DNA of 29,688 bases from NCBI GenBank assembly GCA_020536535.1, contig JAHLWZ010000080.1:1178-30865 (forward strand). Direction: 5' to 3'. Positions 1-9,949 of this stretch are shown here, one piece after another. The position numbers were made by a program, and so were the translations under genes. The notes under the pieces are model-generated. The model saw nothing but the letters and a program-made list of their open reading frames with translations. It was not told the origin of the DNA and did not search any database. This DNA is from Pelomyxa schiedti (taxonomy: Eukaryota > Evosea > Pelobiontida > Pelomyxidae). Each line of letters opens with the position of its first letter. The first letter of the stretch is position 1.

Positions 1-1068
1 GGACGTGGTGTCTGTAATCCCAGCTGGCTAGGTAACTTCCTTCTGTATTTTATTATACTGGCACGGTGGTATGTAGGTTTTTTTTACAGCTGCGCCAGAT
101 GCAACCGCCAACGTACATCCCACTCAAAGTACTAGGTACCAGACCGAATTCCTCACACTCACTCTCACCATCCTCACCTCACACCTCTATGTACAAGCCT
201 GAAGTCGAAAATCGACTTCAGGCAAAAAAAAAAGTTTTCTGCCCTTAAGTCCTTGTATACAAAATCGTGCCACCCGTCACAGTAAAGTGTGGTAGTTGGA
301 AAGCGGAAAAGCGGGAGAGTGGGTAAGGGAAGTTGGTCAGTCCGGTACCTACAACTGTTCAGCAATGACAAAAAAGGAGAAGGATGTACGTCGGTGGTTG
401 TCATGTCAGCAGCGGCAGGCAGGTTGACCACCTAAGTGGGAAAAAGAAAACAAAGAAACAAGAAGCCACATACCAGTGGAAGGCACGGAAATGCATTCAA
501 GGGGTGAGGCAATGCTGTAGGCCTAATACAAGTTGTAAAGGTGTAACAAATTACTTTTAATTAAATAAAATTAATTTAATTGATTCAGAAATAAAACAAT
601 TAGATATTAGATGGAACGACGTGATGGAATAGACAACACAAGGTGGGTACCGCTTGTTCCTCTTCACCCCAGGGCGGCATGGTCTCCCCTCGTAGCAGCG
701 ATTTTTTTGATGGTAGTGGAGATAAACAAAAGAGGCAAGTCAGTGCACAGTCTCCACAACCCCAAACATGCCATTTATGTCAAGGCCGCGCAGCCGCGGC
801 GAGACCCGATTCAACGAACACACACGCCGCGCTGCCGCCGCGGCGCCGCGCCAACCGCCCCGCGGCACAAAACATCAACAAATCCCGGCAAAATCGGGCC
901 GCTTCACCCTGCCTTGCTCACTAAAAAATTCTGTTTTTCTCATTTGACTCACCCCCGGGGTAACATCTTTCGCAACAGCCCGACCATCGTCCCATTTCCA
1001 TAATCATTCTTTTTTTGGTGAGAATGTAGAAATGTGTTTCAACCAGTACCCAAAATTGATTGGGTTTG
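1..1068. other. Non-coding left edge, no supported gene
   Basis: No reading frame here looks like protein, and I find no credible tRNA or rRNA. It lies downstream of the stop of the minus-strand gene ending at 1069. Three things can be seen. Positions 1-32 contain a 14-base stretch identical to the core of SRP RNA/Alu-type sequences (see findings). A perfect 12-bp hairpin sits at 197-223. A GC-rich, partly palindromic patch lies at about 782-875 inside otherwise AT-balanced DNA. An AT-rich stretch at about 541-610 separates these. Confidence 0.5.
197..223. repeat. Perfect 12-bp inverted repeat with 3-nt loop
   Basis: GCCTGAAGTCGA is followed by AAA and then by its exact reverse complement TCGACTTCAGGC, and then by a run of ten A. 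The stem is uninterrupted and carries seven G:C pairs. It lies in non-coding DNA about 850 bp past the stop of the gene at 1069. It could be an RNA hairpin, the end of a small mobile element or a site for a dimeric protein; nothing in the sequence decides between these. Confidence 0.7.
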
Positions 1069-2341
1069 TTAGAACTTATCAGGGAAAAGAGAAACAGTGC
1101 CGTGGATTTGGAAGTCCTTCACACCCAACACAGAGAAGGATGCAACATGAACTCCAGAGAGTGCGTCCACGCATTTCACCATCTGGTTCTCCCTGGTGAA
1201 CAGAAAGCCAGATCCCCAAATGACCTGTTGTTGTTCAGCTCCATCCCACTCTCGCACCAGCTTGTTTGTTTCTATCTCGAACACACTGAAGTGTGTCACA
1301 CCTGGCCTGTCATGGTGCTCAACCACGTAGTGAGTGTCACCAACTGGCAATATTATTGAAATGTAGAAAATGGTGGAGTGGACTCCAGTGACAACATCCT
1401 GAATAAGGGTGAATGGTGTGTGATACTGTCCACCTGTGTGAACAAGGAACAGCCTCTTGTGTCTGTCTGTGATGACATCCTTGCAACAACAAAGGTCCAA
1501 CGTTGATTCCCTTGCTACAGAAAACTCCTTTGTTATCACAAGTGCTCCTGAGTCAAAGCACTTCTGTATGTCAACAATCCTGACTATGCAGCAGCCCATC
1601 TTGTCAGCCGCAATGCACAGCTCATCGCCATCTGCAATACACTCAACTGCTTGGCTGCGAGTGAGGAATAGATTTGAAGAAAGGCAATTACTCTGTGCCC
1701 TAATTTCAGCCACATCCAAAACCACTGGATCACCTTTAGGGAAGCTCTGGCACAGTCTCCATATCTTCAATGAAGAACTGTCATTCAACACCAGCCACTT
1801 GTGGTTATAAACGGTGTTCCAAGGGCTGTACCATGGTCCCCCCACAACGGCAGTATCCCTCTTCCCAGTGAGGTCCACAGCACACAGTAAATTACTGTCA
1901 TAGCACAGAATGACAGTTGGGCTCAGGAACCTCACATTGGGGTCTGGTGTATTGTATAACTTCAGGACTTTTGGTGTTCCACCAGTTACACCGAGTGTGT
2001 GTGACACACTGAAAAGGACATACACTCTGGTGAATGGAGAAGGCCGGCCCCAAGGACTGTCAACAGCAATAGCCACACAGCGTGACGGTTCCAGAACCCA
2101 CGATTGAATCAACTCACGCAACACACACTGGGGCAGAAGAGAGACTGCCTGCTTGTGCATTGGCTGGCTGCCTTTTGTTGTTGTTGTCACTTCCCCTGCT
2201 GCTATTACTTAAGTCATAGCAGTGAGGGGGAGAACAAAAAAGTTTGAGTTTGTGGTTGTAAAAAATACCTGGGGCCTTTTGACACAGCAACAGGGCCGCG
2301 GCTTGGTCTCGAGCCAGAATCCCATCGCGAAATTCGATCAT
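1069..2341 (-). CDS. Unknown protein, paralogue of the gene at the right edge (propeller-like)
   Basis: I do not recognise a named family. The model has two exons, 2341-2269 and 2207-1069, joined in phase 1 across a 61-nt GT-AG intron, giving about 379 residues. The first in-frame ATG is at 2341; the open frame extends further upstream but only from a TTG. The N-terminus has RDQAAALLLCQKAP and then LLPQCVLRELIQSWVLEP. Both match the N-terminal gene fragment at 29480-29688 (QQQALALLCCYNRP and VVPQSILRDFVQNWVLP), so this is a gene family with at least two members in the window. The rest is rich in short beta-strand-like segments such as SSLKIWRL and IADGDELCIAADKMG, which suggests a beta-propeller fold, but no canonical WD repeats are visible. 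The second exon is a single 1.1 kb open frame, unusual next to its intron-dense neighbours. Confidence 0.72.
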
Positions 2342-2507
2342 CCCACAATTCTGATGTGACGTTACTAGTGGTGGTCTCCGATACCAACTATTAAAATCTA
2401 CGACGTCGTTGATTCTCTTTTCCGACTGAGACGACTTCCTTGACTGTGATTGCCACCTGGGATCTGGTTCGGGGCAGAATGAACCCGACAGCAACCAGAG
2501 ACATTGT

Positions 2508-3195
2508 ATGCATCGAATTACAACAGCGCCGATTACTCTGGGGACACTTGTCTCTGAATCATATCATTTTTGTTTTGATCGGGTCCTGGGGATGAAGGTG
2601 TCGTATCGGATCGGAGGGCGCGAGGGAGAGGGCGATTCCACTACGTGGAACGCGTTGACAAATTGGAATGATCCTGGATGGGAGATGCGCTTCGATGTAT
2701 GTACATTCAACCCCAACCAACTCTTTTGGTTTTAATTGCTGTGCCCTTATTTTTTTTTTAAATTTCCTACGTCTATGCCTTGTATATTGTATATCGCGAG
2801 TAATAAAAGGATGTTTCTTTGTGCCAATCCAGATTTCTATGGGCAGGTAGAAGAGGGTCGAGTGAGCGGCGGAAACACAAACGACGCACCGGGGCTGCAG
2901 AGGCTCAAGTTGTACACCGGCACACTCGTGGATGGCCACCTTGATATCACCAGCAACCACGGAGTGCGTTATGTGGCTGACATTGTGGTGAGAGACTATC
3001 TATAATTATGCGTAATCCTATTGAGAATGTATTTAATAACACCGGGGTTCTTAAATGAGAGGAAATATATTTAGATACATAAAATATACTGTACTTTAAT
3101 GAAACTTAAAGGTGGGCGAAATGTGTACAGTGGAGATATCACACAACACCTCTTCTGCCCTTGGCCGTGGCAGAGTGTCAATGAAAACTGGTTGA
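2508..3195 (+). CDS. Small unknown protein, three tentative exons
   Basis: I do not recognise this protein. The model joins 2508-2700, 2833-2987 and 3112-3195 (about 143 residues). The exon 2/exon 3 join (GTGAGA donor, phase 0) is the best supported: it removes an in-frame stop and gives a natural continuation, YVADIVVGEMCTVEISHN, ending at TGA 3193-3195. The first intron (132 nt) is longer than usual here and its donor is uncertain. The start ATG at 2508 is the first in frame; MKVSYRIGG at 2592 is an alternative. It starts head-to-head with the minus gene beginning at 2341, only 166 bp away. No signal peptide, membrane segment or known motif is visible. The reading could be wrong in exon 1. 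Confidence 0.45.
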
Positions 3196-3368
3196 GCTTC
3201 CTTTCGGTAAATCAACACTTATACACGAGGACTCCTCTATTGGAAGCTCCTCTTACATGTAAACATCAAGCAACCCTCTACCTCATCATCCGCCTTGTTG
3301 TTCTCTCCATCACTTTACAGTAAGCCATCAAAGAATGCAGTTGCACGTCGGCAACATTATTTGTGTCA

Positions 3369-4636
3369 ATGTCGGGCACCGTCGACCACAACCAATCACC
3401 CGCAGAAGACGACGACAACGACGAAGAGGAAGAGGAAGAAGAAGAGGGTGGTGATGATGACGATGAGGGCGGAAAGGAAGAAGAAGAAGAAAACGATGGT
3501 GATGATGATGATGACAACGAGAAAGAGCAATGTGATGGAGACGGTGACGGAGATGACAGTGATGCAGAAGAAGGGGAAGAAAAAGAAGATGATGAGGAAG
3601 AAAAAGATCACGAAGACAGCAGCAACGACGACGAGGACGAGGGCGATGAGGCTGAGGTAACGATGCACGCGAATGTGTGCGCGTGTGAGTGAATGAGAGT
3701 GACTGCGTGTGTATCATGTTTATTATGGTTCTGACCCAAGTAAAGGAAAAACTCGCGGGTTTGAAGAGACCAGCTAGTACTACTACTACAGCAGCAGGCG
3801 CTGGTGTGGGGACACGCATGAACGCGGCGGCGGCGGCCACCAAGTTCCTGCGCGTGGACTGCATGTGCTGGTGCAAGGTATCCGGTCTCACAAGCTCCGA
3901 TAAAATGGAGGAATTACATAGACTGTTCTCTGCCTGTGATGGCTTCCAGGGTGTAAAACAAGGTCAGGGTCCGTCGGCTACAAGGTACCGAGTCGCTTCT
4001 TTCTTATTAGAAAGATTCTATGCTAGTATAAGATGGTAAAAACCTGAAGTATATTACTTTATATCAAAATTATTAGGATAAGATAGAAATTAGGGCATTA
4101 AAGAAAGACAAATATATGTTTTATTACTTACTTTCTAAAGTGGGACGGCCTATGCTGTATTCCGTGATGCTGCAACAAGGTTACAGGCAATTGAAAGCAT
4201 GGATGGGATAGATTTCAAAGGGCACAAATTGAACGTTGCAGCTACCACTGAGCCGCCACCTCCAAACTACACAGAGCAGAATACACCCAGGGGCCATCCC
4301 CACCCTTACCGAGGAGGCACCACCCAAAGATCGAGAGGCACAATGCCAAGAGGCACAACAGCAGCAACAACAACAACAAGAGGGAGGGGCAGGGGCACAC
4401 CAGCAGCCACCACGCGAGGCAGGGGCACAATCCCAACCACAAGCACATTCCGAGGAGGCAGGGGAAGGGGCCGAGGCACCAGGGGAGACCTGGGCCGAGG
4501 AAGAGGTAGAGGGAGCAGAGGGAGTGGGGGAAGAGGGCGAGGAAGAGGCAGCAGGGGAGGGAGAGGCAGGGGAGGGAGCGGGAGGGGAAGGAGAGCCAGA
4601 GGCACAGGAGAGGGTGGTGTCATTGTGCACCCTTGA
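3369..4636 (+). CDS. RNA-binding protein: acidic N-terminus, one RRM, RGG-box tail
   Basis: Exons 3369-3656, 3746-3984 and 4141-4636 give about 340 residues; start is ATG 3369. Residues up to about 96 are almost pure Asp/Glu with Ser/Gly. Exon 2 and the start of exon 3 form an RNA recognition motif (residues about 125-200): RVDCMCWCKVSGL is the RNP2-like strand, and the join gives GTAYAVFRDAATRLQAIESM followed by FKGHKLNVA, i.e. RNP1-like strand, helix 2 and strand 4. The second intron lies inside the RRM. After about residue 210 the protein is a long series of RGG, RGRG and TTRGRG repeats, typical of RGG boxes that bind RNA and are methylated on Arg. By family knowledge it should bind RNA in the nucleus or nucleolus, but no specific orthologue can be named. 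Its stop is 114 bp from the stop of the convergent Rab gene. Confidence 0.82.
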
Positions 4637-4750
4637 CCAACATCATCCCACCATCACCCTCAGTCACACAGAATTCCATTTTCAGGAGAAAATAACATAA
4701 TTTTTTTGAAACCAATGTTACATGTGAGAGGATGTGGGGATGAACTGTGT

Positions 4751-5683
4751 TCAACACTTTCTCTTGGGTGTTGTTGTGGTTGTAGCGCCGGAAGTGATGT
4801 GAAGAGTGGGAGTGGGTGTTGTTGTGGTTGTTTTTGCGGGAACAGCTTTCCCAATCCTGGCTTTGATGTCCGCTGTCATTTTGAGAAAGGCTTTCTCAAC
4901 ATTGTAGGCTGTGCGTGCCGAGGTCTCCCTAGGTTACATTTTCAGTTGTTTTCAAGGGGTGATAATGTATTGCAAACATGAACGGAAGCCCTTGTGCATC
5001 AGCAAAGGCCTGTGCTTCTTCCGTTGAAACGGTCCTTTTGCTGACTGCATCGACTTGATTGCCGATTAATAACTTGTTTACATTCTCACAAGCATAGCGG
5101 TCAACTTCTTGCAGCCTAGGAAATAGTCAATTTGATAAAAAGGTAAGGGAACTTGCCATTGCCGGATATTATGAAAAGATACCGCATCAGACGTAGAGTA
5201 ACTTTATGAATCAGATAGTTATTGTTGACATATTAACTTACACTAAGATTATACCATGAGCCCCTCGGTAGTATGAGGATGTTATAGTACGGAACCGTTC
5301 TTGGCCAGCAGTGTCCCACTATTTTACTTAAGTGTTCAATATATAAAAAAAGATTACAAACAATTTGCAGTTTAATGACCTTGCCATCAAGTTCCACAGT
5401 TCTAATTTTCTAAAAAATTAGGAGGTTCAAAATTGTTGCGTCAATTACATACAAAGTCCACCCCTATTGTGCTAATGTAACTCTCTGTGTAGGCATCATC
5501 CGCAAAACGCCTAATGTGCGTGTTACATTTATTTATACTGGCAAGACAAGACTCACAGCAGCAAGCAGCTTTTGCCTACTCCAGTGTCCCCAACAAGTAA
5601 CAACTTGAACAAATAGTCACTTGAGGGACAAGCGAAAGTAAGAAACAATATGAATACAAGACAACGCACTATTCAGGCTGCAT
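4751..5683 (-). CDS. Rab1-like small GTPase with atypical G4 box and C-terminus
   Basis: Eight exons: 5683-5670, 5619-5557, 5510-5453, 5409-5362, 5318-5242, 5201-5157, 5115-4978 and 4928-4751; 621 coding bases, 206 residues. The start [16 protein letters not shown] matches Rab1/Ypt1-type N-termini. Visible motifs are G1 GDTGVGKS, the effector region [19 protein letters not shown]3 [19 protein letters not shown] and G5 METSA. Rab1 family members regulate ER-to-Golgi traffic on membranes. Two things are odd. The G4 box reads GNQVD instead of GNKxD, and the usual VYDVTD after strand 4 is VYSTSD. The C-terminal tail is Thr/Pro-rich (two copies of an 18-base unit at 4766-4783 and 4814-4831) and ends KRKC with one cysteine instead of the usual CC or CXC. 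Intron 6 uses a GC donor (GCAAGT) and is required to complete the Trp of QWLQE. All seven introns are 40-50 nt. Confidence 0.93.
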
Positions 5684-6159
5684 AATACTGCTCAAATGTT
5701 GCTTGTTGTCCGACAACACCCGACACCCGCGACGAATCGTTCTTCGAACTAAGAAACCAACTTAGTCAAACACTTTGGCTTGATCCCACCATCAGTGCCA
5801 GGTGGCTTCTAATCTGTTATTTGGGTGGTCAGAAGCCCGATTCATTCAAATAGAAAACGGGTAGTCGGGGGTTCTGTGAATGCCTGGGCTTGTTGCTGCT
5901 GAAAAAGGACAACATGACAGAATCTGCCGGTGTCGGTGCTTCTGTCGTGTGGCTTCTTCTAACGGCAATTCCAAGCTCCAAAGCAACATTTCTAAAAAAA
6001 AACAAAAGCCAATTTGTTATCTTCCGGACTACTGCTTTGACACTCTGCTGAGAAGGGAGAAAAATATTTTTATTGCAGTAAGTGCCAGGGAGTGTTGATA
6101 CAATTCATTCCTTGGAGTGATGGTGGTAGGTTGGTTGTTTTTGTTGGGGATGCATGTCG
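5684..6159. other. Intergenic region upstream of the Rab-like gene
   Basis: 476 bp between the stop of the CH-C2 gene (6160) and the start of the Rab gene (5683), both on the minus strand. I see no protein-like frame or RNA gene. It should hold the 3' end of one transcript and the promoter of the other. A plus-strand open frame at 5880-6098 is Cys/Lys-biased and has no recognisable feature. Confidence 0.5.
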
Positions 6160-9100
6160 TCAGTCATCGCGGGTCAGAATCACTATCTGAGCCTCCAGGA
6201 GTTCGACTACACGACGTGATAGCTGCTGAAGTTGCACTGTGATAGTCCCGCACGTGGTGGATAGGCGCTGGTAGTCCTGCTGGAGAGTGGCCATGCGCGC
6301 CCGATTATGGGATAGCGCCGCTGTAAGCTCCGCGGGGATGAATGATCCCGTTTCCTGGTTTTTGTGTATTATTTAGTAGTGCGAATATTTGTTACTTATT
6401 AGTAGAAAAGGATACAGTGGAATTAAGAATGTAGGCCGGAAGTGGGGGTTAATGTAAGAAAATGAAATGAGAATGGCAGAGAATCGGAGCGGTTAAGAAT
6501 GTGGTTCTGGGAATGAGGAATTCATACAGTCATCTGGGTTAGTTGTGCTAGCCTGCTCCCTGTGGCGTTTGCTTCATTTTCAAGGTCAGCAAGTTGCTTG
6601 GATAGCTCGGTGTGCTTCGGGTTGGAAACATCGGGCTGCGGAACAGTGGTGAGAACTTCCAATCGGATGATCAGATTCCCGTGAGTTTTCCTTTTACTTT
6701 CGGGGTTCTCTAGTGGGATAGACTGGGTCTTGGTTTCTATAAGTTCGGCGAGGTTCACAGCCTTGAAAGTGGGATTAATTGGTTTTTGGATGCAAATAGA
6801 GAGTTGGGAATTAGGTATTCACCGCGGATCCGCTGTTTATTTATTAGTAAGGGTAACTGAATTGTTTGTAACGCACATGAAATCATGTGCAGAGACTTTG
6901 TCAAAGTCGAAGAGTTGGAAATCTTTGCAAGTGACATCATTACCCCAAAGAAAAAACCTCAACAGGCATACTAAGTACAGTGTTTACCCCTTGCGGGAAT
7001 TGGTCTACTTTGAGCTCAAATTGCTCCCAACTGGGATTCAACTGCTTTGTGATAACCTATCGAGAGAGTGAGGAAATTCTTCTGGCCCCTGAGAAGAGTA
7101 CATCAGATTGGTATATAGGAGATTTGGAATCTTTATGAAACAATTTAAAGTATGGATCTGAAAAAGAGTTAAGTTCCCTACTGAGGAGGAGCATAAAATA
7201 CCAGTGCTGAAGAGATCCATAACCGGAAGTCCCTTAGCGGAAGGAAAGAGTCTGCCCCAAGGTGAAAAAGTAAGAAATTGCCGAGACATTACCTTATTGT
7301 ATGTGGAACATCTTTAAACAGCATTGCAGGAACTTGTTCCAACTGGTTGCGTGCTTCGTGAATTTTTGATTGTAGGGACTGCATTAATTCAGTCAGGCGA
7401 TTCACTTCTTCCATATGTTTTGCATGGGCTTGGGCTGCTATTTGCTCATCTCGAAGCAATACGGGACCAAGAGTTTGCATTTCAGCACTAAAGCCAAATA
7501 CCATTAGGTAACGAGAAGGTCTATATTTTTCCCATACCTCTGAGCTTGAAGCTGTTCAGAATTTGTGGCGTACGAGGAGTTCAAAATATTTTGCTGTTCT
7601 TTTATTTCCGAAAGCTGGTCTCTCAAGTGTTGAAGATCATTATCCCGCTGTTGTTTCTTCCATACAAGCATACTTTTCTGTGCCGCATCAGCTCTCTTTT
7701 TTACTTCTTCTTCTTCAGTTTTCTTGGCCCTTTCTTCTTTTGCTTTTTGTAAGTTCTCTTCTTCTCGCTTCACAGCTGTTGTTTGTTCTAACAGTCTTTC
7801 TTCACGTTCTCTTTCCCGTTCCATTTTTTCCAGTCTTTCTTTTTCCTCTCTTTCCTTGCGCTCTTGTTCCTCTCTTTCTTTCTTTTCTCTTTCTTCTCTT
7901 TCTCTCTTCTGCCTTTCTTCTTCTTCTTGTCTTAATCTTTCCTCTCTTTCTTTGATCTCAGTGGCATTCCGGTCTTCTCTTTCTCTCTTTTCCTTCTCCA
8001 ATCTTTCTGCCATTTCCCTCTCAAAATCTTCTGCCCTTTTCCTGAACTCCTCTTCTCGCCTCTCGAGGTCCAATAACCTCTGTTCGCGTAAACGAAGAGA
8101 TTCTTCTCTATCTTGAGCTGATTTCGCTTCTTCTTCTCGTTTCTGACGCTCACGATCGAGTCTTGCCTGCTTTGCTTTATGTGGGGCTGGGTGAGACATC
8201 ACTTTGTTAGAAATTAAATACCTTCAGGTGTTTCAAGATCGGGGTACTTTTGGAACATGTTCGCCAGAAAGGCAAATAGTAGACGAGAGTTTCCCTTCAC
8301 AATGTCTTCTGCATTAATGAAGTTACAGCATCCAATGGTATCAGCCTGTTTGAGAGCATGGTGTGCTCGAACCCCCAAATCAGTTTCAGCAAGGAAGGCG
8401 CTGTCTGGGGCCTCGCATCGTGCATCAAGTTGGTGCATAAGAGAAACCAATTTCATACTGTCCTACACACTGATGAGTTGGCCGAGAGAAAAAGAGTTTG
8501 TACATTCAAATCAGATCCAAAATTGGAAATTGGGGGGACATTAGCATGAGCAAGATGGAAGTTTGCCCTGTCGTTGTTAAAGTAGTGGCGTGGTGTGGTA
8601 GGAATAAACCATTCAAGGATAACTCTCTCAGCATCGGAAACAGTCACAGGAGTAGCTGTTTCATTTGTATTCGCCATAGCAAGTCGTGTGACTTTCAGTT
8701 TCAAGTCATACTGTAGTTTCAGTTAGAGGCATGAAAAAGTTGAAAGGAAGTTGAAAATACCGCAACAAGTTGCCAGAGCAAGCCTAGTGTTACATGAGGG
8801 GCCTTTTGAAAGTTGAGTAAGAGTAAACGGGGCAGAGGGATATAGCACCTTTCCCTGGCATATCTCTGCAGTGTGGATATTGATTATATTGATCCCTTTT
8901 ATTGTTGTTGCAGCCTCAAGTGCCTTGGAGATATTTTCTCTCATATGGATTTCCATCATTTGTGCCTTACTGGTGAACGAAGGAATAAGGGGCTTATCTC
9001 CGCCAAAGGTGTTTACAAATTTGCTGCAGTGAAAGGTCATAATAGAGGTAAGCGGGAGAGGCAACTAACCACAGAATAACTCCATCTCTTAAAGCCTGAA

Positions 9101-9466
9101 ATATGTCCACAGGGGTAGCGATAGGAATTTTCCCGTGTGGCAGAGTTCCACTTGTATAGAAGTTATTATATATATTAATATAAGAATAATAAGAAGAAAT
9201 GGAGCAGAAGAGAGTAAGCACACACGATTGCAACAAAGAATCAGAAGCAAGGCACCGGTTAATGTGACTCACAATACCAGCCAACTCCTCCTCAGAATAT
9301 CTTGATTTTTTGGTTATAGTGCATAATTCTAAACATTGAAAACAACAAAAAAAGGGATGAATTCATTAAAAGAAACCCAAAAACAAAACACATACGAGTG
9401 TGAACCAGCATCTGTTGACAGTTGCACTACTTTACCCCCTGTCTTAAATGCACCCCCGCTGGCCAT
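6160..9466 (-). CDS. Fimbrin-like CH-CH protein with coiled coil and C2 domain
   Basis: Sixteen exons: 9466-9396, 9300-9226, 9150-9070, 9023-8849, 8802-8761, 8710-8504, 8462-8222, 8186-7538, 7487-7293, 7251-7202, 7157-7102, 7044-6995, 6957-6877, 6832-6823, 6761-6528, 6354-6160; about 803 residues. Residues ~24-150 are a calponin homology domain of fimbrin/plastin type (SHSYSEEELAGIVSHIN, IFQALRDGVILC, IHTAEICQGK, VTLGLLWQLV). Residues ~160-297 are a second (ISNFGSDLNDSMKLVSLMHQ, IGCCNFINAEDIVKGNSRLL). Two CH domains usually bind F-actin. Next come ~270 residues of highly charged heptad-type sequence (REKREREE style), a coiled coil. Residues ~580-705 are a C2 domain close to copine type: GLPVMDLFSTDPYFKLF, LNPSWEQFEL, FDFDKVSAHDFIG, with Asp positions expected for Ca2+-dependent lipid binding. 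A short helical tail ends the protein. Least certain joins: exon 11/12, exon 12/13 (GC donor) and the 173-nt last intron. Confidence 0.88.
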
Positions 9467-9949
9467 TGTTTATTGTTGTTATGGGTGTCGTTCAAATACC
9501 GCCTTTTGGTTTTCCTTGTTGGTTTGTCGTTTTGCCGGGCGTCGTTGTGACTTTTCGGTCCTGCAACGAAAACTTTCTGGGGTATTGTCAAGAAGTGCTT
9601 CTGTTCCAACCCACTCCCAAAAACACTTTGGCACTATTACCCTGCTCACAACCTTTATAAGCACGCTCAGAAATATTTGACTCACAGTCACCTTTTAATC
9701 TAAGGGGATCACCAAGCGACCCCGTGTGTGGCCGAACACCTAAGGCGGCTTCTCTGCATACTTCGTCTCGCGAGCTGTCGTCTAAGTCCACGTTAGACGG
9801 AGGCGCGTTGAGGGGAGGACGACGAGAAGCACCTCTTGGTGCTGAACCACACGGTTGGTGCTGTTTGCCAGTCTATTTTTTGTACAAGCCAAAAGGCCAT
9901 TTGCCCGTAAGTAAGCAACTTTATTTTGTTTTTTTGGACTATCATTGTG
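9467..9949. other. Intergenic region upstream of the CH-C2 gene
   Basis: 483 bp between SepSecS stop and CH-C2 start, both minus strand. There is no credible coding frame. It contains a block at about 9619-9675 that is closely similar to one in the equivalent place upstream of SepSecS (listed separately). Confidence 0.5.
9619..9675 (-). promoter_or_regulatory. Putative TATA-containing upstream block, copy A
   Basis: Read on the minus strand this contains GTGCTTATAAAGG and then GCAGGGTAAT. The TATAAAGG core is 186 bp upstream of the ATG at 9466. By eye about 45 of 57 columns agree with the block at 12552-12608, whose TATAAAGG is 192 bp upstream of the next gene's ATG. Matching spacing, orientation and sequence suggest a shared promoter or leader element. 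It might instead be an old repeat copied with the spacer. Confidence 0.35.

Noticed and set aside
3278-3891. Several open frames on both strands across the acidic region
   Set aside because: Trinucleotide-like GA-rich sequence leaves all frames open; only the plus frame from 3369 joins to the RRM.
4181-4630. Long minus-strand open frames opposite the RGG tail
   Set aside because: Shadows of the repetitive RGG coding sequence; composition is pure Pro/Ser/Leu low complexity and the plus strand carries a real RRM.
7546-8116. Plus-strand Leu/Phe/Ser-rich open frames
   Set aside because: Antisense of the charged coiled coil of the CH-C2 gene, which is fixed by CH and C2 domains on both sides.
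5768-9632. AAACACTTTGGC shared upstream of the Rab gene (5768-5779) and in block A (9621-9632)
   Set aside because: Only 12 bases, at different distances from the start codons, and not present in block B.
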